This document shows, piece after piece, positions 1 through 4,689 of a stretch of DNA of 5,418 bases (positions are counted from its first letter, which is position 1; the number at the start of each line of letters is the position of its first letter). The notes beneath the pieces are model-generated. The model saw only the letters and a program-made list of their open reading frames with translations. It was not told where the DNA came from and searched no databases. The stretch is from NCBI GenBank assembly GCA_903953455.1, contig CAJBJW010000262.1, positions 1 to 5,418 on the forward strand, in the 5' to 3' direction. Source of the DNA: an uncultured Pseudomonadota bacterium (lineage in GTDB: Bacteria > Pseudomonadota > Gammaproteobacteria > Methylococcales > Methylomonadaceae). The translations under genes were made by a program, and so were the position numbers.

Positions 1-41
1 TGCCATTCAATTTGATGGCTTGGTTCAAATTTGATTTTTAA
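1..41 (+). CDS. Possible C-terminal end of an outer-membrane beta-barrel protein (partial)
   Basis: Frame 3 reads PFNLMAWFKFDF and then TAA at 39-41; the rest of the gene would lie left of the window. The ending has phenylalanine as last residue and aromatic residues at positions -3 and -5, the usual C-terminal signature of outer-membrane barrels recognised by the BAM complex. That is the only evidence. Frame 2 is also open for ten codons (ending VQI, stop at 32-34), so the frame choice is uncertain. The hairpin at 140-165, about 100 bases downstream, could end this transcript. Confidence 0.3.
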   Translation, partial: PFNLMAWFKFDF

Positions 42-139
42 AAGTTGAGCATCGCGTATATAACCTAAATTACACCTTTGGTTCTAGTTACTTAAACCAG
101 ACAGGCTATGAATTAGATAATAGGTAAAATTTAGGCATT

Positions 140-165
140 AAAAAAGCCGCATTAAAAGCGGCTTT
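140..165. terminator. Intrinsic terminator hairpin, possibly bidirectional
   Basis: A perfect 8-bp stem, AAAGCCGC (143-150) and GCGGCTTT (158-165), encloses a 7-nt loop. This is by far the most GC-rich stem in its surroundings. Read on the minus strand it is followed by six T (complement of 140-145), a good U-tract. Read on the plus strand the U-tract is only UUU followed by CUGC. It could therefore stop plus-strand transcription from the gene to the left, but its better orientation is for a minus-strand transcript coming from the gene-free region to the right. Confidence 0.65.
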
Positions 166-609
166 CTGCATATTTGCAGTTATTAAATATACTTAATCAA
201 GTATTAATAGTACATCAATTGAACTTCTACTACTTTTACAGCACAAAAAATCTACAATAAAACTATTCAAAAATACACAGAATATACTTTAAAACTGTCT
301 GTGTGACAGTGCGCAATAATAAGCTTTAAATAACTTAAATGAAAACATTCAAAAACATTCAAGTCATTTAATGGCAATACACAGAAATTTATCTCCAAAT
401 CCTCGTTACCAAAAAGCATCATAATTTCTGCTCGATTTAAATTTACCACAATCCACAATTTAAATACAACTTAATTTTTCTAGTACCTTATTAGCACTTG
501 TATTTACCAGATTCGAAAGCCCATCTCAACTGCAACGACTGCCAATATTTCCTGATTAATACAAAGCACAATAATCCCTTTAAAAATAACTATCCTCATT
601 TTAACTAAA

Positions 610-625
610 TCCTGTATTTACAGGA
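610..625. promoter_or_regulatory. Palindrome, candidate operator
   Basis: TCCTGTATTTACAGGA has perfect 7-bp arms around a central TT. The size and symmetry suit a dimeric repressor. It resembles neither the proteobacterial LexA box (CTGT-N8-ACAG; here the gap is only four bases) nor the CopY box (TACA-NN-TGTA; here the half-sites are inverted). It lies about 150 bp upstream of the proposed smbP promoter, so direct repression of that promoter is not obvious. Function is inferred from symmetry only. Confidence 0.3.
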
Positions 626-644
626 ATCCAACAAAATCATTAAT

Positions 645-667
645 ATACTTGCACTCATTGCAAGTAT
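645..667. promoter_or_regulatory. 9-bp inverted repeat, candidate operator or RNA hairpin
   Basis: Perfect arms ATACTTGCA (645-653) and TGCAAGTAT (659-667) flank the five bases CTCAT. It is one of the strongest perfect palindromes in the gene-free region, 20 bp from the palindrome at 610-625. A shorter relative, ATACTT-AATC-AAGTAT, lies at 189-204 with similar flanks. No U-tract follows on either strand, so it is not a standard terminator. A protein-binding site or a hairpin in a transcript are both possible. Confidence 0.3.
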
Positions 668-757
668 TAAAAGGCATCTCGATTTATCATACCCCTGCGC
701 GAACACTTATAAATAAAGTACTCATTGACAAATTTATAAAATTTTCCAACTAATTTG

Positions 758-786
758 TTGCCAGAATTTTTTAATTCCTGTTTAAT
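758..786 (+). promoter_or_regulatory. Sigma70-like promoter for the smbP-like gene
   Basis: A -35 box TTGCCA (758-763) is separated by exactly 17 bp from a -10 box TTTAAT (781-786); each matches the consensus at five of six positions. Transcription would start near 793, giving a leader of about 63 nt before the ATG at 856. The leader begins with a small inverted repeat, GGGT (793-796) and ACCC (801-804), which would sit right at the start site. A second, weaker candidate is TTGACA (725-730) with ACTAAT (749-754). Confidence 0.5.
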
Positions 787-855
787 TATTGAGGGTCTAT
801 ACCCAAATTAAAATAAGAATCATATGTTCAAACAATTATAATTAGAGGTTGTGTT

Positions 856-1230
856 ATGAAAAAATTAACAATTATCTTATCTGGTTTATTATTAGTTTCA
901 ACTAATTATGTTTTTGCAAAAGATCATTCAGAAGTGGCGCTCGATCACGCTAAAATGGCGACTAGTGCAACCACTACTGCCGATGTAGTACAACATGCAG
1001 GCGCAGCATTAGATCACACGCTCACAGCTGCCCTTGCAGCAAAGAGTATAGCGAAAAATCATTTAAATGCCGGCGCTGAAGAGCTTGAAAAAGCGATCGA
1101 TCAAGGTAATTTAGGTCAACTTAGTTCCGCAGTTACTCACTCAAAATCGGCCGTAGAACATCTTGCGGCGGCAAATGATGCAGCGAACGCAGGCAATTCA
1201 AAAAGCGGCAAAAAAAATGTTATGGAGTGA
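856..1230 (+). CDS. smbP: SmbP-like small metal-binding periplasmic protein
   Basis: This 124-aa protein resembles SmbP, the small histidine-rich metal-binding protein first described in Nitrosomonas europaea, which binds copper and other divalent metals in the periplasm. Residues 1-21 form a signal peptide (MKK, hydrophobic core, VFA cleavage site). The mature part is Ala-rich, helical and cysteine-free. Seven histidines are visible (24, 31, 47, 54, 69, 95, 102), and six fall in three pairs seven residues apart within a repeated unit: HSEVALDH, HAGAALDH and HSKSAVEH. The heptad spacing puts both histidines of a pair on one helix face, fitting a helical-bundle metal binder. The ATG is preceded by AGAGG (844-848) at 7-nt spacing. 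It stands alone on the plus strand, convergent to the permease-thioredoxin genes. Family assignment is by pattern; the bound metal is inferred from the family. Confidence 0.75.
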   Translation: MKKLTIILSGLLLVSTNYVFAKDHSEVALDHAKMATSATTTADVVQHAGAALDHTLTAALAAKSIAKNHLNAGAEELEKAIDQGNLGQLSSAVTHSKSAVEHLAAANDAANAGNSKSGKKNVME

Positions 1231-1248
1231 TGAGTGAAAAACCGTCAC

Positions 1249-1283
1249 TAGTACAAGTATTATAAATTTAAAAAATTGTACTA
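1249..1283. repeat. 8-bp inverted repeat after smbP
   Basis: TAGTACAA (1249-1256) and TTGTACTA (1276-1283) are perfect inverted copies around a 19-nt AT-only loop apart from one G. The repeat begins 18 bases after the smbP stop. It could form a weak hairpin in the smbP 3' untranslated RNA, but no T-run follows, so it is a poor terminator. Its TTGTAC core recurs in the palindrome at 3973-3987; whether that is meaningful or chance cannot be decided here. Confidence 0.35.
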
Positions 1284-1292
1284 TCATGATAT

Positions 1293-1376
1293 ACACAATG
1301 CTTTGTCTCTGTTCCCTTAAGAACAATTTACCATGTATTTGGTGAAAATTTTTTTAACGTAGATGAAGCATTGTGT
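1293..1376 (+). other. Large inverted repeat, predicted three-way-junction RNA (smbP 3' region)
   Basis: The outer arms 1293-1308 and 1361-1376 pair over 16 positions: 11 outer perfect pairs (ACACAATGCTT against AAGCATTGTGT), then two G-U wobbles (1304-1365 and 1305-1364), then three more Watson-Crick pairs. Inside are two further hairpins: GUUC (1311-1314) with GAAC (1321-1324), and 1325-1332 with 1341-1350, which has two single-base bulges. The wobbles are stable only in plus-strand RNA (they become A-C mismatches on the minus strand), which favours a transcript reading on from smbP. TTT follows the outer stem, so it may act as an extended terminator or stabilising 3' structure. A small structured RNA or a miniature inverted-repeat element is also possible; I see no clear target-site duplication. 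I do not recognise a known RNA family. Confidence 0.45.
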
Positions 1377-1417
1377 TTTAAGTAGCTAATTTTGCTAATT
1401 TCAAGTGAGTGTTTGGA

Positions 1418-1477
1418 TTATTGCATTACAGCACAATTTTTACATAGACCGTTTCCGCGTGGTAACTCCTCTGACAT
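1418..1477 (-). CDS. Tiny 19-codon frame with a CxxC motif, doubtful
   Basis: Downstream of the thioredoxin gene, ATG at 1477 opens MSEELPRGNGLCKNCAVMQ and ends in TAA. The segment GNGLCKNC loosely resembles the GTGCANC active-site motif of the neighbouring thioredoxin-like protein. No Shine-Dalgarno sequence precedes the ATG, and the frame is short enough to arise by chance. It overlaps the repeat at 1444-1466; the other copy of that repeat (2812-2832) also reads GNGL in the same frame. It could be a real micro-protein, the remnant of a decayed thioredoxin-like gene, or noise. Confidence 0.15.
   Translation of the reverse strand: MSEELPRGNGLCKNCAVMQ
1444..1466. repeat. Repeat copy B at the 3' edge of the permease-thioredoxin unit
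   Basis: This stretch, beginning ATAGACCGTTTCCGC and ending GTAAC, matches 2812-2832 in the same orientation at 19 positions, with two mismatches and a 2-base gap. Its second half is a palindrome, GTTTCC-GCGT-GGTAAC, with one mismatched pair. It lies about 55 bp beyond the thioredoxin stop codon. It may be a protein-binding site, or one end of a segment that was duplicated or inserted. Confidence 0.45.
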
Positions 1478-1520
1478 TATATTTTTGCTATCAATACTGG
1501 TTTAAAATGTACCGCATGTG

Positions 1521-1751
1521 TTAAAACCAACTTTCAATTTTTTCACGGCTAGGAATGCCGCCAGCATGAACAACTTTGCCATCAACAACCACCGCAGGCG
1601 TACTCATTACGTTAAAGACCATGATTTGCTGAATGTCCTCGATTTTTTCCAATACGATTTCTTCGTTATTTCCTTTAGCAACGTCTTCAATCAATTTAAC
1701 GGTAGTTTTGCAATTTGCACAACCAGTTCCTAATACTTTGATATTTTTCAT
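1521..1751 (-). CDS. Small thioredoxin-like protein (redox-active disulfide protein 2 type)
   Basis: A 76-aa cytoplasmic protein of the thioredoxin_3 / redox-active disulfide protein 2 family, with the compact thioredoxin fold and no signal peptide. The active-site CxxC is C11-A-N-C14 inside GTGCANC, and the cis-proline loop is STPAVVVDG (P52), both intact; 76 aa is the usual size. The start at 1751 is chosen because it gives the canonical beginning (MKNIKVLGTG), lies 10 nt after the permease stop, and has a GAAGA sequence upstream. A longer frame from a TTG at 1793 would overlap the permease and add a non-homologous tail. These proteins are often encoded beside COG0701 permeases; a role in reducing or handing over a thiol-bound metal(loid) is plausible but not demonstrated. 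Confidence 0.85.
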   Translation of the reverse strand: MKNIKVLGTGCANCKTTVKLIEDVAKGNNEEIVLEKIEDIQQIMVFNVMSTPAVVVDGKVVHAGGIPSREKIESWF

Positions 1752-1761
1752 TTTTCTATCT

Positions 1762-2796
1762 TCATAAAACTGCATTAAACACATAACCCACAATCAAAAT
1801 ACCACACGCTACAACTGATACAAACGTTGCAATCAAGCGAATTTTTAGTACTTTTCGTAAAATAACCATTTCAGGCAACGATAGTCCAATCACGCTCATC
1901 ATGAACGCCAACACTGTACCAAGTGCCGCGCCTTTTGCCAGCAAAGCTTGAACAATGGGAATTACGCCTGCTGCGTTAGTGTACATCGGAATACCAGCAA
2001 TTACCGCCAGTGGAACTGCCCACCAAACGTCTTTTCCCATAAAACTTGCCATGAAATCTTCAGGAACGTAGCCGTGAATACCTGCACCAATTGCAATTCC
2101 AGCCAAAATATAGATCCACACTTTGCCGACAATTTCACGTACACTGCCAAAGCCTGAATCTAGCCGTTCATTTAATGAAACAACATTGCCATCAACAGTC
2201 GCTTTAACTTGCGGCATATTTCGTACCCAATCTTCTAAATACATTTCCATTTGTAATCGTCCAATAATCCAGCCTGAAACAATCGCCACGCAAAGCCCTA
2301 AAACAAGATAAAGCCCAGCGACTTTCCAGCCAAACATGGCAAATAATAATGTTAAAGCCACTTCATTAACCATCGGAGCAGAAATCAAAAATGAAAACGT
2401 CACTCCTAATGGCACACCAGCTTGCACAAAACCTATAAACAATGGTATTGCAGAGCATGAACAGAAAGGCGTAACGATTCCCAAACTTGCCGCCAACACG
2501 TTGGCAAATCCTTCGCTTTTTCCTAATAAAAATGCCCGTGTTCGTTGTGGGGTGAAATACGAATTTATCATGCCCATCACAAACACTATGCCTGTAAGCA
2601 ATAACAAAACTTTGGGGGTATCGTAAAAGAAGAATTGCAACGCACTACCTAAACGGCTTTCCGGTTCGACGGGTAATTGAGCTACTAAGGCTTCAGAAGC
2701 GGGAATCAAAAAATGGTATAAACCAAACCACATGAAAGTGGCTACAACTAAAAATATTCGTGGGTTACGTTTTAACCACGTTGTTTTAGTTGTCAT
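1762..2796 (-). CDS. COG0701 / UPF0718 (DUF318) family permease, ArsP-like
   Basis: A 344-aa inner-membrane protein with about eight hydrophobic helices (roughly 12-30, 63-80, 97-127, 132-154, 157-179, 224-242, 257-283, 291-341, the last probably two). The family hallmark TPFCSCSAIPLF is at 109-120, with Cys112 and Cys114, followed by the GVPLG and SAPMVNEVAL segments. A second motif, GIPMYTNAAGVIP, is at 268-280. Characterised relatives such as ArsP export trivalent organoarsenicals, but many members have unknown substrates, so metal(loid) or thiol-reactive export is inference. The thioredoxin-like gene follows after 10 nt, so the two are one operon. The ATG at 2796 has only a weak GTGGG at 8-nt spacing, and a tiny frame overlaps the start, so translational coupling is possible. 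Confidence 0.85.
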   Translation of the reverse strand: MTTKTTWLKRNPRIFLVVATFMWFGLYHFLIPASEALVAQLPVEPESRLGSALQFFFYDTPKVLLLLTGIVFVMGMINSYFTPQRTRAFLLGKSEGFANVLAASLGIVTPFCSCSAIPLFIGFVQAGVPLGVTFSFLISAPMVNEVALTLLFAMFGWKVAGLYLVLGLCVAIVSGWIIGRLQMEMYLEDWVRNMPQVKATVDGNVVSLNERLDSGFGSVREIVGKVWIYILAGIAIGAGIHGYVPEDFMASFMGKDVWWAVPLAVIAGIPMYTNAAGVIPIVQALLAKGAALGTVLAFMMSVIGLSLPEMVILRKVLKIRLIATFVSVVACGILIVGYVFNAVL

Positions 2797-2862
2797 TTAA
2801 GCTACCCACAAATAGACCGTTACCGCAGTAACGCTTCATCAATATAAAAGCGCCCGACCCAT
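2786..2862 (-). promoter_or_regulatory. Permease leader with two chained tiny ORFs and tandem hairpins
   Basis: Between the 118-aa gene and the permease, AGAGGA stands four bases before an ATG at 2862 that reads MGRALLY and stops at 2839. That stop overlaps the next ATG (TGATG, start 2839), which reads MKRYCGNGLFVGSLNDN and stops at 2786, ten bases inside the permease gene. The DNA also folds: CGCTT (2852-2848) with AAGCG (2836-2832), then GTTAC (2832-2828) with GTAAC (2823-2819), mutually exclusive at one base. This arrangement is compatible with a leader-peptide or translational-coupling control, or with a decayed gene. No known riboswitch consensus is recognised. Confidence 0.3.
2812..2832. 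repeat. Repeat copy A at the 5' edge of the permease gene
   Basis: ATAGACCGTTACCGCAGTAAC is the partner of the repeat at 1444-1466. Here the palindrome GTTAC-CGCA-GTAAC (2819-2832) is perfect. It lies 16-36 bp upstream of the permease start codon, where it could serve as an operator or as an RNA hairpin affecting ribosome access. Confidence 0.45.
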
Positions 2863-2884
2863 CGTTTCCTCTGTGTTAAGCAAA

Positions 2885-3241
2885 TCAGCCACCCTGCTTA
2901 GTGCACCCGAATTTAATGTATTGCACTTTAAGCTGTTTATAACCTCCGTTACTTTTACGCCCTATATAAATGGGATATTTTGTTTTAGCTCTAACAAGGC
3001 ATTCGTTTGAATCAGTTACTGTTACAATGGAATCAGCATAAATTCGTTTCACCTTATACATCTTTCCATCCTCATGTTTCACGCCATATATTTTATGAGG
3101 CTCTGTTTCTTTAGAATGCGGAAGCATTCTTTTTCCAATGCCGGCTTTAACATATCCTGTAATTTCACCTACAGCGTAATACTGAGCTGAAACTGACTGG
3201 GAACAAAAGATTAAAATAAATAATATGTTTTTTTTGATCAT
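2885..3241 (-). CDS. Secreted 118-aa protein of unknown function
   Basis: I do not recognise this protein. Residues 1-19 form a clear signal peptide (MIKK, hydrophobic core, SVSA cleavage site, mature start QYY). The mature part of about 99 residues is basic and probably beta-rich (YAVGEITGYVKAG, KIYGVKHEDGKMYKVKRIY, YPIYIGRK), with two cysteines, C81 and C113, that could form a disulfide in the periplasm. There is no membrane anchor or lipobox. The ATG has a good ribosome-binding site, TGAGG (3252-3248), at about 6-nt spacing, which supports a real gene. It lies 88 bp upstream of the permease on the same strand and could share its transcript, although the structured leader in between leaves room for separate control. 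Confidence 0.65.
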   Translation of the reverse strand: MIKKNILFILIFCSQSVSAQYYAVGEITGYVKAGIGKRMLPHSKETEPHKIYGVKHEDGKMYKVKRIYADSIVTVTDSNECLVRAKTKYPIYIGRKSNGGYKQLKVQYIKFGCTKQGG

Positions 3242-3339
3242 TTAATGCCTCACTGTGATTTTAAATTCCATAATACATTTATTCACATTTAATATCGGGT
3301 TACGATTAAAGTTGAATTTATCACACTCAATTTCAAAAT

Positions 3340-3395
3340 AAAAAAAATCACTCTACAACTAAGATTCGGGTAACAAACCATTAGATGCAAAGTGA
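3340..3395 (-). terminator. Weak terminator candidate after the small-protein pair
   Basis: On the minus strand TCACT (3395-3391) pairs with AGTGA (3352-3348), which is followed directly by eight T (3347-3340). Short inner pairings (CTAA with TTAG, GGT with ACC) could help close the long loop. The stem is short and AT-rich, so efficiency would be low, but the position, 40 bp after the 39-aa gene, and the T-run are right. Confidence 0.3.
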
Positions 3396-3434
3396 CGAAG
3401 GAACGCCTTGAGTATTTTAAACTATCATTACAAC

Positions 3435-3554
3435 TCAGTTTTCTAATGCCACACTGCTCAGTTCAGGTGCTTTGGTTTGGCGTTTAAGCCTAATACGGAC
3501 TTTGGTTTTTATAGTTTCATCATTATTTTTGGATTTAATCGCTTTAATTGTCAT
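3435..3554 (-). CDS. 39-aa basic hypothetical protein
   Basis: This frame runs from ATG at 3554 to TGA at 3435. The product is lysine- and arginine-rich (seven Lys, three Arg against four acidic residues), with a basic centre KTKVRIRLKRQTK and a milder C-terminus ending VALEN. There is no signal peptide, cysteine or recognisable domain. It begins 10 nt after the stop of the 61-aa gene, with AGGCG upstream at about 9-nt spacing, so the two are probably co-transcribed. The charge suggests nucleic-acid binding or an electrostatic partner, but that is a guess from composition. Too short to exclude chance; the tandem position is the main support. Confidence 0.4.
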   Translation of the reverse strand: MTIKAIKSKNNDETIKTKVRIRLKRQTKAPELSSVALEN

Positions 3555-3564
3555 TGCATTACGC

Positions 3565-3750
3565 CTATCGAATATGCTGATTTAGTTTGCTTTCCGGTAC
3601 TTTACAATTAATCTCAAATCCATTTTTGATTTGTTCAATTTGGTAAAGCTGTATTTTATGCCTAACTATTCCTAATATATTCTGCTGGTACATGTTGGGC
3701 AATTTTTCAAAGCTTTGCGTTAATTCATGCATCTCTTCTTTAGTGCACAT
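3565..3750 (-). CDS. 61-aa hypothetical protein
   Basis: Unrecognised small cytoplasmic protein, mostly helical, with a middle part reading LPNMYQQNILGIVRHKIQLY. There is no signal peptide or membrane segment; it has two cysteines (near residues 2 and 49). The ATG at 3750 is preferred over a TTG two codons upstream, because AGCAGGG ends about 7 nt before the ATG, which is good Shine-Dalgarno spacing, while it would crowd the TTG. A promoter candidate lies at 3794-3823. The 39-aa basic protein follows 10 nt downstream. The two-gene arrangement is reminiscent of small regulatory or toxin-antitoxin pairs, but neither sequence shows a family I know, so I do not call one. Confidence 0.5.
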   Translation of the reverse strand: MCTKEEMHELTQSFEKLPNMYQQNILGIVRHKIQLYQIEQIKNGFEINCKVPESKLNQHIR

Positions 3751-3793
3751 AGTCAAACCCTGCTTTATTTAATGAATTTAGAACAAGGATACG

Positions 3794-3823
3794 CTTATAA
3801 AAAAAACAAAACAACCAAGCCAA
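3794..3823 (-). promoter_or_regulatory. Promoter candidate for the 61-aa/39-aa pair
   Basis: On the minus strand, a -35-like TTGGCT (3823-3818) and a -10 TATAAG (3799-3794, five of six consensus bases) are 18 bp apart. Transcription would start near 3787, leaving a leader of about 37 nt before the ATG at 3750. The rest of the 3751-4059 spacer is AT-rich and holds two palindromes but no supported gene. Confidence 0.35.
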
Positions 3824-3972
3824 ACTAGATATAAACCTCAATATAATGTGTAAAATTTAATCCGAATTAAATATCAAATGTCCATCTAAATAAATTATTA
3901 ATTTATATAGCGTTTTATCAACATTTAAACAGTACATCCTTACTTTTATTGTGTTATGGTTAACTCAACCTG

Positions 3973-3987
3973 TGTACAAATTGTACA
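3973..3987. promoter_or_regulatory. Perfect 7-1-7 palindrome, candidate operator
   Basis: TGTACAA-A-TTGTACA is a perfect odd-length palindrome of the sort bound by dimeric helix-turn-helix regulators. It sits in the spacer downstream of alkB and about 220 bp upstream of the 61-aa gene, 150 bp beyond that gene's proposed promoter. No regulator gene is visible. The binding protein cannot be named from the sequence. Confidence 0.35.
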
Positions 3988-4000
3988 GATGCTAAACGTT

Positions 4001-4017
4001 TTAAGTGCGCAACTTAA
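4001..4017. repeat. Inverted repeat TTAAGT/ACTTAA
   Basis: Perfect 6-bp arms TTAAGT (4001-4006) and ACTTAA (4012-4017) surround GCGCA. It begins 14 bp after the palindrome at 3973-3987 and lies 43 bp beyond the alkB stop. No T-run follows, so it is not an evident terminator for alkB. Confidence 0.3.
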
Positions 4018-4059
4018 TATCAACACACCCTGTTAAAACACAATAGTTTTGCAAGAGCC

Positions 4060-4689
4060 TCACATGATGTATCGAAATGTTAAGTTGACTCGTTCCCCTA
4101 CAGATTCACTTTGGCGTACTTTTGGCAAACAATGTTTCCAATATTTTTGTGTGGAACCACTCATTACTAAAAGACTCCCCGGTGTGAGTAAGAGTTTATG
4201 AATAGGCTGTTGTTTGTTAATGCGATGTTTAAATTGAAATTGGCGTGTTGCACCAAAACTCAGTGAAGCAATGACAGGATTGATGCCTAATTCGGGTTCA
4301 TCATCACTGTGCCACCCCATACTATCGCACCCATTTCGGTAACGATTGAGCAGAACGCTGTTAAAAGAGGTTTGCGTGATCTGTTCCACGTGCTTCTTTA
4401 ATTCTAAAAGAACGGGTATCCAGGGCAAAGGGTAATTCACTAAACCCGAATATGTGTAAATAGCTTCTTCGTCGCCATACCATGCGTTTAATCTGGGTTC
4501 TGGTATGATTCGATTAAATAGTTTTATATTTTTCTGTTGCCAATGAATGATATTTGAATCAAGTAACTGGTTTAAAAGGGTATTGCTCTGCGTGAGGGAA
4601 AAGCAATCAGAATGATAGGTTAGGGTCGCATCAGGTAATTCAATACATTCAATAGGTGTAAAAATGTTGTGTGATATTGAGGATGTCAT
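4060..4689 (-). CDS. alkB: AlkB-type Fe(II)/2-oxoglutarate-dependent dealkylase
   Basis: A 209-aa cytoplasmic dioxygenase that oxidatively removes alkyl lesions (such as 1-methyladenine and 3-methylcytosine) from DNA or RNA using Fe(II) and 2-oxoglutarate. All catalytic features are intact: iron ligands H127 and D129 (WHSDDEPELG) and H186 (YWKHCLPK), and the 2-oxoglutarate-binding RVNLTFR at 200-206. PRLNAWYGD (65-73) with YSG (80-82), and NRYRNGCDSMG (115-125), are typical of the ALKBH2/ALKBH3-like subgroup often annotated as alpha-ketoglutarate-dependent dioxygenase AlkB. Length is normal and the protein appears complete. The ATG at 4689 has only a weak GAAG upstream. It lies 103 bp downstream of copB on the same strand; no terminator is evident between them, so read-through is possible, but a functional link to copper is not established. 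No Ada partner is visible. Confidence 0.9.
   Translation of the reverse strand: MTSSISHNIFTPIECIELPDATLTYHSDCFSLTQSNTLLNQLLDSNIIHWQQKNIKLFNRIIPEPRLNAWYGDEEAIYTYSGLVNYPLPWIPVLLELKKHVEQITQTSFNSVLLNRYRNGCDSMGWHSDDEPELGINPVIASLSFGATRQFQFKHRINKQQPIHKLLLTPGSLLVMSGSTQKYWKHCLPKVRQSESVGERVNLTFRYIM

Larger units (their letters stand above)
166..757. other. Long AT-rich intergenic region with no supported gene
   Basis: I see no convincing coding sequence on either strand. The one longer frame (minus, 267-458, 63 codons) has AT-driven composition, no ribosome-binding site and no recognisable domain. The stretch does hold several short hairpins: CTGCA/TGCAG at 166-179, ATACTT/AAGTAT at 189-204, ACTGTC/GACAGT at 294-310, and the two stronger palindromes listed separately at 610-625 and 645-667. 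The ten-base string CAAGTATTAA occurs twice, at 198-207 and 661-670, in both cases as the right flank of an ATACTT...AAGTAT palindrome. It may be an extended regulatory region for smbP or contain an unannotated RNA. Confidence 0.5.

Noticed and set aside
267..458. 63-codon minus-strand frame in the gene-free region
   Set aside because: Low-complexity AT-driven composition, no Shine-Dalgarno sequence, no recognisable domain, and isolated from other minus-strand genes.
610..625. LexA (SOS) box, suggested by CTGT...ACAG and by alkB in the window
   Set aside because: The gap between half-sites is four bases, not eight, and the site is over 4 kb from alkB.
813..830. Fur-box-like AATAAGAATCATAT in the smbP leader
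   Set aside because: Only a partial match to the 19-bp Fur consensus, within the range expected by chance in AT-rich DNA.
837..842. TATAAT as -10 box of smbP
   Set aside because: It ends 13 bases before the ATG and abuts the ribosome-binding site, leaving no room for a leader; the 758-786 promoter is better placed.
1293..1376. Integron attC site or hammerhead ribozyme
   Set aside because: No RYYYAAC/GTTRRRY core sites and no integrase; the hammerhead CUGANGA core is absent.
1518..1733. Plus-strand frame of 71 codons over the thioredoxin gene
   Set aside because: It is the antisense shadow of a well-supported gene with an intact CxxC motif and cis-proline.
1752..1793. Longer thioredoxin start at the TTG at 1793
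   Set aside because: It would add a non-homologous tail and overlap the permease; the ATG at 1751 gives the canonical N-terminus.
1948..2626. Three plus-strand frames (1948-2157, 2123-2311, 2336-2626)
   Set aside because: All are antisense to the permease, whose family motifs are clear; their products look non-protein-like.
3565..3750. Calling the 61-aa/39-aa pair a toxin-antitoxin system
   Set aside because: Size and arrangement would fit, but neither protein shows a recognisable toxin or antitoxin motif.
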